Below are positions 27,355-36,424 of a DNA stretch of 64,000 bases, one piece after another (the first letter of the stretch is position 1; each line of letters begins with the position of its first letter). The translations under genes were made by a program, and so were the position numbers. This DNA comes from Paraburkholderia hiiakae (GTDB lineage Bacteria > Pseudomonadota > Gammaproteobacteria > Burkholderiales > Burkholderiaceae): contig NZ_CAJHCQ010000012.1 of assembly GCF_904848665.1 (NCBI RefSeq), forward strand, positions 62,001-126,000, read 5' to 3'. The notes below the pieces were generated by a model. The model made no database searches. It worked only from the letters and a program-made list of their open reading frames with translations, and was not told where the DNA came from.

Positions 27355-28518
27355 TCAGGCAGGACGCTGATAGCCGCCCAGCAAACCATTCCTCGAGAAC
27401 ACCCATTGCCACAGCTGGATGTCGCGCGCACGGAACGCCCCAGCGCACGAAAGCAGGTAGTAACGCCACATGCGATAGAACCGCTCGCCCATCTGGGCCT
27501 TGAACCGCGGCCACGCGGCCTCGAAATTCGCGTGCCACGCCATGAGCGTGCGGTCGTAGTCGGCGCCGAAGTTATGCAGGTCTTCGGTCACGAAGAGACC
27601 GCCCGATGCGTCTGCGATCTGGCCGATGGTCGGCAGCTCGCCGTTCGGGAAGATGTATTTGTCGACCCACGGGTCGGGCGTCGTGTCGCGGCGGTTCTTG
27701 CCAATGGTGTGCAGTACGAAGAGACCGTCGTCGGCAAGACAGCGCTGCGCGACTTCCATATAGGTGCGATAGTTCTTCGGACCCACGTGCTCGAACATGC
27801 CCACGCTCGCAATGCGGTCGAACTTCTCGTCGAGCAACCGGTAGTCCTGCAAACGGAATTCGACCGGCAGATCCTTGCAGCGCTCGGCGCCCAGCGCAGC
27901 CTGCTCCTTTGAGATCGTCACGCCCACGCACGACACGCCATAGTGTTCGGCCGCGAACTTCATGAGGCTGCCCCAGCCGCACCCGATGTCGAGCAGGCGC
28001 ATGCCGGGCTTCATGCCGAGCTTGCGGCAGATGAGATCGAGCTTTGCCTCCTGCGCCTCGTCGAGCGTCTTCGCGCCGCCCGACCAGTAGCCGCAGGTAT
28101 AGGCCATGTGCTTGCCGAGCATCGCCTCGTAGAACTCGTTGCCGATATCGTAGTGCTGCTGGCCCACCTTCCATGCCCGGCGCACGGTCTGGCGGTTCAT
28201 GAGGCGCGCTTTGAGCGCGTAGAAGACGAGACGGGAGGGATCGATCTGGTCATCCAGATGCGCGCGCAACACATGTGCGAAGAATTCGTCGAGCTGCTCG
28301 CAGTCCCACTGGCCGTCCATGTAGGCCTCGCCAAGGCCCAGGTTGCCTAGCGCCAGCACGCGCTCGGGCACCTGCGGGTCGTGGATGCGCATGTCCCACG
28401 GCCGGGTGCCGTTGTACTTCACGTCTGCACGCGCCAATAGCTGGGCTGTAAACCGCCAGGCCCCCGAAACGGTGGCCTCACGAACGGAGGGAGCTGCTTC
28501 GAGATCAGTCGTTGCCAT
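27355..28518 (-). CDS. cfa: Cyclopropane-fatty-acyl-phospholipid synthase
   Basis: 387 residues, full length. The SAM-binding motif LDIGCGWGSL sits mid-protein, preceded by QQHYDIGNEFYEAMLG and followed by EHVGPKNY, all hallmarks of Cfa enzymes. It methylenates unsaturated fatty acyl chains of membrane phospholipids from S-adenosylmethionine, usually in stationary phase or acid stress. GGAG lies 5 bases before the ATG. It is divergent from the HIT gene. Confidence 0.95.
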   Translation of the reverse strand: MATTDLEAAPSVREATVSGAWRFTAQLLARADVKYNGTRPWDMRIHDPQVPERVLALGNLGLGEAYMDGQWDCEQLDEFFAHVLRAHLDDQIDPSRLVFYALKARLMNRQTVRRAWKVGQQHYDIGNEFYEAMLGKHMAYTCGYWSGGAKTLDEAQEAKLDLICRKLGMKPGMRLLDIGCGWGSLMKFAAEHYGVSCVGVTISKEQAALGAERCKDLPVEFRLQDYRLLDEKFDRIASVGMFEHVGPKNYRTYMEVAQRCLADDGLFVLHTIGKNRRDTTPDPWVDKYIFPNGELPTIGQIADASGGLFVTEDLHNFGADYDRTLMAWHANFEAAWPRFKAQMGERFYRMWRYYLLSCAGAFRARDIQLWQWVFSRNGLLGGYQRPA

Positions 28519-28754
28519 ACGTGCTCCATGTCGGCTGGAGTTGGGTCCTTAGTCCCTTGCTCCGGTGCCATTCAAGAAGGTTGCTATCAAGACATTCGTC
28601 GTCGCGCGCGCCGCGAGAAACTCTATGATGCACCCACTTCAAAAAATGTGCAGGAACACGCACAGCCCATACAGGGCGGGCCATAATCGCAAACTCGACA
28701 AAACCCATCGCCGCGGCGCGAGCAAACGGCGAGCACAAACTGGAGAGACCGACC

Positions 28755-29171
28755 ATGGCCTACGACGACAAGAACATCTTCGCGCGCATCGTGCGCGGCG
28801 AAGCACCCTGCATCAAGGTGTACGAGGACGACGCGACGCTCGCGATCATGGACGTCATGCCGCAATCCGAAGGCCACCTGCTCGTGCTGCCGAAGGAAGG
28901 CGCCGAGTTGATCTACGATCTTTCGCCGGAAGCCGGCGCCGCCGCAATGGCAACGGTGCAGAAGATGGCGGCTGCGGTGCGCAAGGTGCTTGCGCCCGAA
29001 GGCCTGCTCATCGCGCAGTTCAACGGCGCCGCCGCCGGACAGACCGTACCGCACGTGCACTTTCATTTGATTCCGCGCCGCGCGGGCGAAGAACTTCGCC
29101 CGCACGCGCGTGAAATGGCTGACATGGCTCAGCTCGAAGCGCTCGCCGTGCGCATTCGCGCCGCACTGTAA
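28755..29171 (+). CDS. HIT family protein (histidine triad hydrolase)
   Basis: 138 residues. The histidine triad HVHFHLIPR lies at about 97-105, and the N-terminus has IFARIVRGEAPCIKVYED, typical of HinT/Hit nucleotide hydrolases. It cleaves nucleotide phosphoramidates or dinucleotide polyphosphates. GGAGAG lies upstream of the ATG. It is convergent with the nitroreductase, 36 bases apart. Confidence 0.92.
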   Translation: MAYDDKNIFARIVRGEAPCIKVYEDDATLAIMDVMPQSEGHLLVLPKEGAELIYDLSPEAGAAAMATVQKMAAAVRKVLAPEGLLIAQFNGAAAGQTVPHVHFHLIPRRAGEELRPHAREMADMAQLEALAVRIRAAL

Positions 29172-29207
29172 ACGATGTGTATTTCTAACGTTGGCTCTTT
29201 TTAAAAC

Positions 29208-29879
29208 TCAAATGCCGTCGAATTGAACGAATTCGTCGAGCGGTACGCGAGCCGAGCGCCATTGGTTAATGGGCGCGCGCGTGTCTTCATGACCGACCGC
29301 CATGCCGCAGAACACCATGCGTTCGCGTGGCAAGGCAAGAAACTCGCCGACGCTTTGCGCGTAGCGCGCCCAGCATTCCTGCGCGCAGCTATGCAAGCCG
29401 GCTTCGCGCAGGAGCAGCATCACCGTCTGCAGGAACATGCCGAGGTCGGCCCATTGCGGCGGCCCCATCTGACGATCCACGCTGCAAAAAAGCGCGAGCG
29501 GCGCGTCGAAAAAAGCGTAGTTGCGCGCGAACTGCCGCAGCCTGCCAGGCCGGTCCTCGCGAGCGACGTCGATGCTGCGGTAAAGATCCTCGCCCACCTG
29601 GTAACGACGCTCGCGATACGGCGAACCCAATTCGCGCGGATACACGTCGTACTCCATCTGCTCGCCCCCAGGCGCCTGCGCAACGCGATCGGCCATGATC
29701 GACTTGAGCTTCGCGAGCGATTCGCCGCCCACGACATGAACATGCCATGGCTGCAGATTGCCGCCAGAGGGCGCGCGCGCAGCGGTATCGAGCACGCGGC
29801 GAATGACGGCGGGGTCCACCGGATCGGGCAAAAACTGACGCACGGACTTGCGGCTGGTAACGGCTTCGCTGACCTTCAA
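29208..29879 (-). CDS. Nitroreductase family protein (FMN-dependent), TTG start
   Basis: 223 residues. N-terminal TSRKSVRQFLPDPV, RAPSGGNLQPWHVHVV and late CGMAVGHED are typical nitroreductase FMN/NAD(P)H-binding stretches. It should reduce nitro compounds, quinones or flavins. The start is TTG at 29879, supported by GAGGAG 7 bases upstream; no ATG gives a complete N-terminus. Confidence 0.88.
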   Translation of the reverse strand: MKVSEAVTSRKSVRQFLPDPVDPAVIRRVLDTAARAPSGGNLQPWHVHVVGGESLAKLKSIMADRVAQAPGGEQMEYDVYPRELGSPYRERRYQVGEDLYRSIDVAREDRPGRLRQFARNYAFFDAPLALFCSVDRQMGPPQWADLGMFLQTVMLLLREAGLHSCAQECWARYAQSVGEFLALPRERMVFCGMAVGHEDTRAPINQWRSARVPLDEFVQFDGI

Positions 29880-29965
29880 GCAGATTCTCCTCGGGGGATC
29901 GACGAAGCATTATCGGCGATCCCCCGCGCGGCTGCCGACGCTCGCCGCATGGGTCCGCGCTGGCG

Positions 29966-30364
29966 TCAGAACTTGTGACGGATGCCCACCACGACGAGCG
30001 CCTGATTGTCGACGCCCGAACTCACGCCGAAGTCGCCGATCGATGCCTGCGCAACGGTGCTCGAGCCCTTCGCGTCGAGCGTGCGGCCGCTCGCCTTCTG
30101 ATAACCGGCGAGCGCGTAGAGATCGGTGCGTTTGGAGAGCGAGTAATCGCCGCCGAGGTTCACCTGGTTGTAGTGCGCAGACGAGGGGCCGGTGAGCGAC
30201 GTGTAGTTGTAGCCCGCGCCCGCGCGCAGTGCCGGTGTGATCTGATAGTTCAGGAACGCCGAGCCGCTATTGAATTTCGCGGTTTGGTGGAAGGTCGAGT
30301 ACGCATCGTTTCCGTATTGCGTGTTCGAGTAGGCCAGCCCGAAACTCAAGGCTCCCACCGAATA
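29966..30364 (-). pseudogene. Porin remnant, C-terminal third only
   Basis: From about 30364 to the stop, the frame reads VGALSFGLAYSNTQYG through YNQVNLGGDYSLSKRTDLYALAGYQKAS to the terminal GIRHKF, the last ~130 residues of a Burkholderia-type porin with the final Phe. The signal peptide and first ~230 residues are missing. Upstream codons (to 30454) read as unrelated Pro/Arg-rich sequence. The break lies about 165 bases from a tRNA gene, consistent with loss by insertion or deletion there. Confidence 0.85.
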
Positions 30365-30510
30365 GCAAGGCCGGTGCGGCAACGTTACGGAAAGCCTGGG
30401 AAGCGGGGAACGAACGATTTCTGCGTTGCTTAGGGGGTGTGGCGGACTTTGCAAAGCGCAGACCGTGCCAGCTTCTGCACGTGCGCTTTCCTCCTGCGCG
30501 CGGACTCTGC

Positions 30511-30516
30511 TATAAT
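30511..30516 (+). promoter_or_regulatory. -10 element of tRNA-Ser
   Basis: A perfect TATAAT lies 13 bases before the tRNA. Only a weak -35 (TTTCCT at 30487) is seen at 18-base spacing. Confidence 0.65.
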
Positions 30517-30528
30517 TCGCCTCCCGCC

Positions 30529-30619
30529 GGAGAGATGGATGAGCGGTTTAAGTCGCACGCCTGGAAAGCGTGTATAGGTTAATAGCCTATCCGGGGTTCG
30601 AATCCCCGTCTCTCCGCCA
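30529..30619 (+). tRNA. tRNA-Ser(GGA)
   Basis: A complete 91-base tRNA with encoded CCA. The acceptor GGAGAGA pairs with TCTCTCC. The anticodon arm CACGC-CTGGAAA-GCGTG gives anticodon GGA (30563-30565). It has a long variable arm, as in serine tRNAs, and the T-loop GGTTCGAATCC. An intrinsic terminator follows. Confidence 0.97.
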
Positions 30620-30630
30620 GAACTAAATAA

Positions 30631-30672
30631 AAACCCCGTACAGTCAATGACTTACGGGGTTTTCGTTTTTTC
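30631..30672 (+). terminator. Intrinsic terminator of tRNA-Ser
   Basis: AAACCCCGTA (30631-30640) pairs with TACGGGGTTT (30653-30662), followed by a T-rich run interrupted by CG. Confidence 0.9.
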
Positions 30673-31188
30673 GACCCACAAAATAAACCACGTGCGCGTC
30701 GATACCTGCGCCGCTCAATCCTCTGGAGCGCGACAAAGTACCACCGACCGAACTCCGGCTCGAACAGCCCAATCCCGTCACAGATTGAGGCCGCCGCCGT
30801 GCTTGCGGCACAGCTCTGCTGGCTTCAGGCCAGCCTCGGCTTCCTTCAAGATCCCGATGACTTGTTCTTCGTTGAATCGCTTCTTCATTGCCGTTCCTCT
30901 TTCGGTCGGACTCTACACCGTCACCGTACCAAACGCGGGGCGCAGATCAAGTGCATCAAGGACAACCATCGCAACATGCAGGTGCCGCGCCGTGCGCGGA
31001 CGCGCCGCCAGCGCTATTGCTCACCGTCAATAAATCGCAACTTTCAGACTGGGCCGCATTGAGGCGGGAGCGCGCCACGGTTAAAAGGCTGTAGGGCTTA
31101 GATAGCTCCGCATCGCGGCCTTCCCCACTTATGCAGTCCCGATGTACCGGGCCGCGTCTCCCACGACAATCAGCAAGGAGGCCAGCCG
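30673..31188. other. Junction region between tRNA-Ser and vgrG
   Basis: Apart from the IS3 remnant, no complete gene is visible. Part of 30700-30777 reads on the minus strand as DGIGLFEPEFGRWYF and onward without a start; it may be a fragment, but I cannot identify it. AAGGAGG for vgrG is at its right end. Confidence 0.4.
30778..30949 (-). mobile_element. IS3-family insertion sequence remnant (orfA N-terminus)
   Basis: The reverse strand from ATG 30888 reads MKKRFNEEQVIGILKEAEAG, then AELCRKHGG, the conserved start of IS3-family (IS407-like) OrfA. It then stops after 36 codons at 30778. The rest of orfA and all of orfB are missing. The stretch 30930-30949, read as TGATCTGCGCCCCGCGTTTG, sits where the terminal inverted repeat would be; no matching partner was found. 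Confidence 0.8.
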
Positions 31189-34100
31189 ATGGCATACCTG
31201 CAAGAAGCGCTGCCAGATATACCGGGCCGCCAGGAGTATTACCTGAGCGTTCCCGGCGTTGATTCTGCGGCGCAACTCTCGGTGGTCTCATTCGAGGCGA
31301 CCGAGGCGATGAGCCAGCCCACCGAGGTCCGCATTACGCTGACCCACCCACAGCGACTTCCCCGCACGGACTATTTGAACCTCGACGCTGTTTTCAGCAT
31401 CGTGGCCGACGATGGAACCGTGCGGAAGTTTTCAGGCTATATCGAGCGTTTCTCTGTCACCCAAGGCACGAACGATGAAGTCAGGCATGAAATCGTCCTG
31501 AAGTCGCACGTCGGACGGCTGGCGGCGGTCACGCGCACGAAAATCTATCAGCATGCGAGCACGCCCGACATTCTGGCGGCGGGGCTGCGCGAACACGGGA
31601 TGCGTGAGCATCAGTTTAGTTTCCGGCTGCGCCGCGCCTATCCAAAGCATGCCTTCCGCATGCAGTACGGCATGGCCGATAGTGCGTATGCCCACATGAT
31701 GCAGGAGAAGTCCGGCGTCTTCTTCTTTATCCAGGAAACCGAATACGGCGATCAGGTGGTCTATGGCGATGACGTGGATCACTACCTCTACGAGCCGCGC
31801 CTGATTGTGCCGTATCGCGAAGCGGCTGGCCTGGAGGCCGGCGGCGTCGAAGCGGTCGCGTCGATCAAGACCCATGCCGTGACCGTGCGGCAGTCGTTCA
31901 TTGTCGCGGATTACAGCCCGCAAAAAGCGTGGGAGCGTTTTCGGGATAGCGCAAACGTCGCACCGCAGGACCCAACCACCTACGGCACGCCGTATGTGTA
32001 CGGGACTCACCACCTGGACCAGGCCGGGGCGAAATGGGAGGCGCAGCTTCGCCACGAAGCGGCGATTGCTTGGCAGATTGTCTATGAAGGCGAGAGCAAT
32101 GTGCTGGCGTTGCAGCCGGGGCGCGTGTTCGAAACGGATATCGTTCTGCCCGATGCGCCGAAAGGCCAGTTGATTGTCGAGATCACGCACAGCGGCGCAC
32201 GCGACAAGCCCTATACGAACCGCTACAGGGCCATTCCCGCCGACCGGCGCTTCCGTCTCAAGCTGGAACCCCAGACCTGGGCCAAAGTGACCGGCACCCT
32301 CTCGGCACGCGTCACAAGTCCGGATTCCTACACGTACTCCTACATAACCGCAGAAGGCCACTATACGGTGCGTTTCGATGCGGACTTCGAAAGGTGGTCC
32401 AACGGCGGCGAAAGCGTCCCGCTACGCCTGGCGAAACCGTTCGCTGGCAAGCTGCAAACCGGCATGCACTTTCCGGCGCTGGACGATGCCGAGGCGGTGA
32501 TCCAGTGCCGCGACGGCGACCCGGACAAGCCGGAAATCACGGCCTTTCACCACCATAGCCAGGCGCGCGACCTTATCACAAACGATCGGCGCTGGCTCTC
32601 GCGCAACGTGATCCGCACGCAGAAGAACAACAAACTGCGTATGGAAGACTGGGCGGGTCAGGAAGGCATCAAACTCAGCACGGAACACTCGGGCAAGTCG
32701 CAATTGAATCTGGGTTACCTGGTTAACAACAAACTCGACTACAGAGGTGAGGGCTTTGAGCTTCGCACATCCGGTTACGGGGTTAGCCGCGCGGGTAATG
32801 GCCTGCACCTGACGACATACGACCGCCCCGACGCAACCGGCCAGCTACTGGACATGCATGAGGCAATTGCGCAACTTGAGAGCGCACTGGCGACCGCGAA
32901 GGCGCTCGCCGCATCCGCGAGCAGCGCGAAGGCCGAGCCTGCCGACACCGACGCGCAGCAACAGGTGAAGGACGATCTGGATGGCCTGAAGCAACCGGGG
33001 CTGCTGATGAGCACGCCCGCATCGGCGGCGCTTGTCGCGGGCCAGGGCATCCAGTTTGCGGCGGAGGACAGTATCAATGCCGTCGCGGGAAAAAGCACTG
33101 ACTGGACCGTGCTGAAACGCTGGACCGTTGCGGCAGGCGAAAGGATATCGCTGTTCGCGCAGAAGTTCGGCATCAAGATTTTTGCGGCCAAAGGTCCGGT
33201 TGAATTCCAGGCCCAGGGCGGCCCCATGGCGTTCATCTCCGACAAGGACATGGCCATCGCCAGCACCACCGGAAAGGTCATGGTCTCGGCTGCCAAGGAA
33301 ATCATCCTGGAGTGCGGCGGTGCGTTCATCCAGTTCAAGGACGGCAGTATCACGCTCGGCGGACCCGGTGACCTGTTCCTCAAGACAATCACGGTCCAGA
33401 AGAAGGGCAAGGCGCAAATGCATCTGGCGGCACCTGCGTTTTCGTCGACCATCGTGCCGTTTACATTCAGCTGCAACGCGTGGCGTCGTCCAGTTGGCGC
33501 GGACAATACTGCACCACCGCCGCCCGCTCCAGAAACCTCAGACTGCGACCACCTGGGCAATCAGGCGACTGGCAACCCCGAAGCCCCAGACCCCGTTGCC
33601 GCCCCCGCTTCCTCGTCAAAAAGATCGTCGACGCCACAACCACCGCAGCAAGGCGCTACAGGTTCCACAAATACGCCTGACGCATCATCTAGCGCGGATC
33701 AGGATTCGGCGCACGAGCCGAAAAAGCCGCGTGCGGATGATGCAAGCGTGCCGATCAAGTTGGCTCCGCCCGTTGTTTGTGACTGGCATACGCCGGCGTT
33801 CACGATGGAGTGTACGGACACAACGGAAACGGGACAGTATCACGGCGTTGATGACCACAAAAATGCATGGCCAGATGCGCAATCCCTGTCGGGTGCGCAA
33901 TTTGATACTGCATTTGAATTGTCATATGACCAAGAGAAGAAAACACTCTATGCGACGGTACGCGTGCAGGTCATTCCAGTTGATCTGTTTAAATGTGATG
34001 AATCGGGAGTACTGATACCAGGAACAGACGGACAACCGCAATCGATACCATATCATCACGACATACATGCCTTCGCCGTCGCCTTTGGAACTGACAGGCC

Positions 34101-34797
34101 GGTAAATGGATATGTCATGAAATACAGAAATTCGACGGGGCCGAATTTTGACGCCTTCGCAAAGTCCAGTCAGATTGAGTCTGTCCTCAACGAGCATAAG
34201 AGCAAGCTAATCTTGAATGGTTGCTCCAGGGACACTGCTTGCGGATGCCGTGTGTCAGTCGTATTCAAAGTCGATCTATCAATTAGCGTCAATGCAGCGG
34301 AAACGCCAAATACAAAGAAGGCGCACAAGACAATTCATCTATTCCCCAAAACCCAGCGCGCTGATGGTGGCTCTTGGGGGGAAGGAAACATGTATCCCGA
34401 AGCGGAGCCCGATAAGAGTGCAATCTGGAAAGACATGCCATATGATACGAACGTCCTGGCGCATGAATGCGGCCATCTCTTCAACTACCCTGACGAGTAT
34501 TCCGAATTCGGAGGCTGGGTTCACGAACAGTACATCAAAGATAAAAAATTAAATTTCATATTGGGTGACGCTAACGCAACCAAAGAGACGTGGCAAATTA
34601 GTTCAGCAAAAAACGTGATGGGGGGCGGCTGTAATAAGCGGATTTCAAGCGCAAAAAATTCGCCGAGCGCGACCGTCCATCCCTACTATCTGGAATATAT
34701 CAGGCGACACTTCTGCGAATTGACTGGGGAGCACCAATCGCAGGCAAGCGGCGACAAAAAGCGCTGGAAGAAGTGGAGAATTGGCTACGATGGTTAA
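31189..34797 (+). CDS. vgrG: VgrG spike with C-terminal zinc-metallopeptidase-like effector domain
   Basis: 1202 residues. Residues about 1-480 are the VgrG gp27/gp5-like spike (HMMQEKSGVFFFIQE, then YTVRFDADFERW). Residues about 560-770 are the DUF2345 extension (GQGIQFAAEDSINAVAGK, KEIILECGGAFIQFKDGSI). A Pro/Ser linker covers 770-860. The last ~340 residues are unlike VgrG and contain HECGHLFNYPDEY, an HExxH zinc site (His1092, Glu1093, His1096), plus nine cysteines that suggest disulfides outside the cytoplasm. The architecture resembles P. aeruginosa VgrG2b, a spike carrying a periplasm-acting metallopeptidase. AAGGAGG lies 7 bases before the ATG. GC drops sharply in the C-terminal part. 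The stop overlaps the next gene by 8 bases. No other type VI gene is in the window. Confidence 0.9.
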   Translation: MAYLQEALPDIPGRQEYYLSVPGVDSAAQLSVVSFEATEAMSQPTEVRITLTHPQRLPRTDYLNLDAVFSIVADDGTVRKFSGYIERFSVTQGTNDEVRHEIVLKSHVGRLAAVTRTKIYQHASTPDILAAGLREHGMREHQFSFRLRRAYPKHAFRMQYGMADSAYAHMMQEKSGVFFFIQETEYGDQVVYGDDVDHYLYEPRLIVPYREAAGLEAGGVEAVASIKTHAVTVRQSFIVADYSPQKAWERFRDSANVAPQDPTTYGTPYVYGTHHLDQAGAKWEAQLRHEAAIAWQIVYEGESNVLALQPGRVFETDIVLPDAPKGQLIVEITHSGARDKPYTNRYRAIPADRRFRLKLEPQTWAKVTGTLSARVTSPDSYTYSYITAEGHYTVRFDADFERWSNGGESVPLRLAKPFAGKLQTGMHFPALDDAEAVIQCRDGDPDKPEITAFHHHSQARDLITNDRRWLSRNVIRTQKNNKLRMEDWAGQEGIKLSTEHSGKSQLNLGYLVNNKLDYRGEGFELRTSGYGVSRAGNGLHLTTYDRPDATGQLLDMHEAIAQLESALATAKALAASASSAKAEPADTDAQQQVKDDLDGLKQPGLLMSTPASAALVAGQGIQFAAEDSINAVAGKSTDWTVLKRWTVAAGERISLFAQKFGIKIFAAKGPVEFQAQGGPMAFISDKDMAIASTTGKVMVSAAKEIILECGGAFIQFKDGSITLGGPGDLFLKTITVQKKGKAQMHLAAPAFSSTIVPFTFSCNAWRRPVGADNTAPPPPAPETSDCDHLGNQATGNPEAPDPVAAPASSSKRSSTPQPPQQGATGSTNTPDASSSADQDSAHEPKKPRADDASVPIKLAPPVVCDWHTPAFTMECTDTTETGQYHGVDDHKNAWPDAQSLSGAQFDTAFELSYDQEKKTLYATVRVQVIPVDLFKCDESGVLIPGTDGQPQSIPYHHDIHAFAVAFGTDRPVNGYVMKYRNSTGPNFDAFAKSSQIESVLNEHKSKLILNGCSRDTACGCRVSVVFKVDLSISVNAAETPNTKKAHKTIHLFPKTQRADGGSWGEGNMYPEAEPDKSAIWKDMPYDTNVLAHECGHLFNYPDEYSEFGGWVHEQYIKDKKLNFILGDANATKETWQISSAKNVMGGGCNKRISSAKNSPSATVHPYYLEYIRRHFCELTGEHQSQASGDKKRWKKWRIGYDG

Positions 34798-36193
34798 GAA
34801 AATCGGATTTATTCTCTCAAAATCAATTACTAATGCGCTTTTCATCATTTTATTTCTTGGAGTGTTCACTATGCCGAAAATAGCTAATGCAAAAATGGAC
34901 GATTCCGTAGTCGAGCGATTCTCTGTTAGCATACTGGGCGATCATCAATTTGGCACAAACTCCGTCGGCGTATGGGTCGAGTCGGGGAAAATTCGTGTGA
35001 ACTTGTCAAATGCGTTTGACAAGCAATTCGATGGAGCGGGTGTAATTGATGCCCAGATGTCAAACGACGATATCGGAAGGGCTTCAGATGTTTTCGGAAA
35101 ATTATGTAAAGCTTCAGGTGCGTCACCGGCAAACAAATTACCCATCGACACCTTAAATATTTATTCGATCAATTGCATGCAGGACGGAAAACCCATCAGG
35201 CATCAAGGCCGTCTGTCCGACCTGCAACGTGATTTGGCACTTGAGGTTTTTGATTTTTACCAAAAATCACTAGAGAAATATATTAGAAACGGTCGCGCAA
35301 TAGAAAGGATCGGCGTGACAGTTTCGGAGGTTCAACGCGAGAAAGAGGACTTTCTAGTGGGGGTAACGTTCGTCAACGGTGGACAGTACGCCATTAGCAT
35401 GCGAACCCCAGATCAATGGAAGGCAATTTGGCAGGAAAAACTTGATATCGGCGGAAAGCGTATCGAAGGGACCGATGAGTGGAGAGCCAGCCTTGCGGGA
35501 CTTCAGATTGCGAACAAGGCTGAACTATCGATCAAAACGGAAAATCTGACTATGGGCGAATCAGGTACCTTTGTTACGATTCCGGCCGGCGGATCAGTAA
35601 CATTCAAATTTCGCGTTAGGCCGCACGGTAAAATTCCTAAAGGGACTTATAAATTTGGTGTTTTGATAGTCACCACCATGACGACGTTGGGCGATGCTCC
35701 AAATTTAAGCCGTGTTAATTTTGGGTCCAATTCGGAGAAGTCACCGAGTTTCACTTTCGACACTGACTATCCTTCGACACCCGACGAGTGGAATGACTAC
35801 GAAGCGCACCAGCGGCAGAAGATGTCGTCACAACCGGTCCGCCCCGGCGAAGCGGTTGTCGAACCCGGTTACTACCGCAACGTGTCCGCCAGCGGCGAAC
35901 GCGGCCAGTTCGTCGTTGGCCTGCTCAGAGGCGAGCGAACCGCGACCCTTGACCGTGCGTCTGACCGTTGGGTATGGGATGCTGACCTGGCGCTAGAGGC
36001 ACGATGCAAGCCAGGTAAGCCCTGCGCCCGCGAAGGGCGTTGGGTAGCTCGAACCCTGATGATGGGCTTGGGTGACAGAGACGAAACACATCCCGAATTC
36101 GAGCGCTATATGCGTGTTGGTGAGATAGCGCCGGAGCTCAGCAGTTTGGGCGGATATGCGCCATATCACTACTGGCAGTGGCTTGGCGTGTGA
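34790..36193 (+). CDS. Secreted protein, probable immunity partner of the VgrG effector
   Basis: 467 residues, family not recognised. A hydrophobic N-terminus (ALFIILFLGVF, cleavage likely after ANA) directs it to the periplasm. Residues about 35-330 are low in GC and include a beta-rich segment (GESGTFVTIPAGGSVTFKFRV). From about residue 340 the DNA becomes high in GC and the protein changes character (EPGYYRNVSASGERGQFVVG, then a final YHYWQWLGV). The ATG at 34790 lies inside the vgrG 3' end, which fixes a toxin-then-immunity order; a TTG at 34781 is a weaker alternative. The immunity role is inferred from position, overlap and export. Confidence 0.7.
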   Translation: MVKKIGFILSKSITNALFIILFLGVFTMPKIANAKMDDSVVERFSVSILGDHQFGTNSVGVWVESGKIRVNLSNAFDKQFDGAGVIDAQMSNDDIGRASDVFGKLCKASGASPANKLPIDTLNIYSINCMQDGKPIRHQGRLSDLQRDLALEVFDFYQKSLEKYIRNGRAIERIGVTVSEVQREKEDFLVGVTFVNGGQYAISMRTPDQWKAIWQEKLDIGGKRIEGTDEWRASLAGLQIANKAELSIKTENLTMGESGTFVTIPAGGSVTFKFRVRPHGKIPKGTYKFGVLIVTTMTTLGDAPNLSRVNFGSNSEKSPSFTFDTDYPSTPDEWNDYEAHQRQKMSSQPVRPGEAVVEPGYYRNVSASGERGQFVVGLLRGERTATLDRASDRWVWDADLALEARCKPGKPCAREGRWVARTLMMGLGDRDETHPEFERYMRVGEIAPELSSLGGYAPYHYWQWLGV

Positions 36194-36282
36194 GCGGCGA
36201 TACGTCATGTGAGATGGCGTGTTCAGAGCAAAAACCCCCGCGTACGGCAAGGTGGCAAACGATATCGAAATCCCGGCAGCAG

Positions 36283-36309
36283 AAAAAGACGTCGGGCCGT
36301 GGCCCGACG
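36283..36309 (-). terminator. Intrinsic terminator of the symporter operon
   Basis: CGTCGGGCC (36290-36298) and GGCCCGACG (36301-36309) form a perfect 9-base stem. On the minus strand it is followed by TCTTTTT. It lies 116 bases past the symporter stop. Confidence 0.75.
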
Positions 36310-36424
36310 CCAAATTCCCGCGTACTGCTTCGAGGACCGGCGCGGGAACGAGAGGCCTTCAGTATCTGCTCTCCCGCCCGCCTTTTAAGTGCTCGACCGC
36401 ACACCGGCAATCAGGTCCCCGCCC

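Noticed and set aside
30700..30777. Minus-strand reading DGIGLFEPEFGRWYF and onward
   Set aside because: Protein-like but with no start, no family I can name, and truncated by the IS3 remnant; too short to annotate as a gene.
30590..36424. Direct repeat of the tRNA-Ser 3' end marking an island right boundary
   Set aside because: No copy of the tRNA 3' segment was found to the right as far as the symporter gene, and no integrase is visible.
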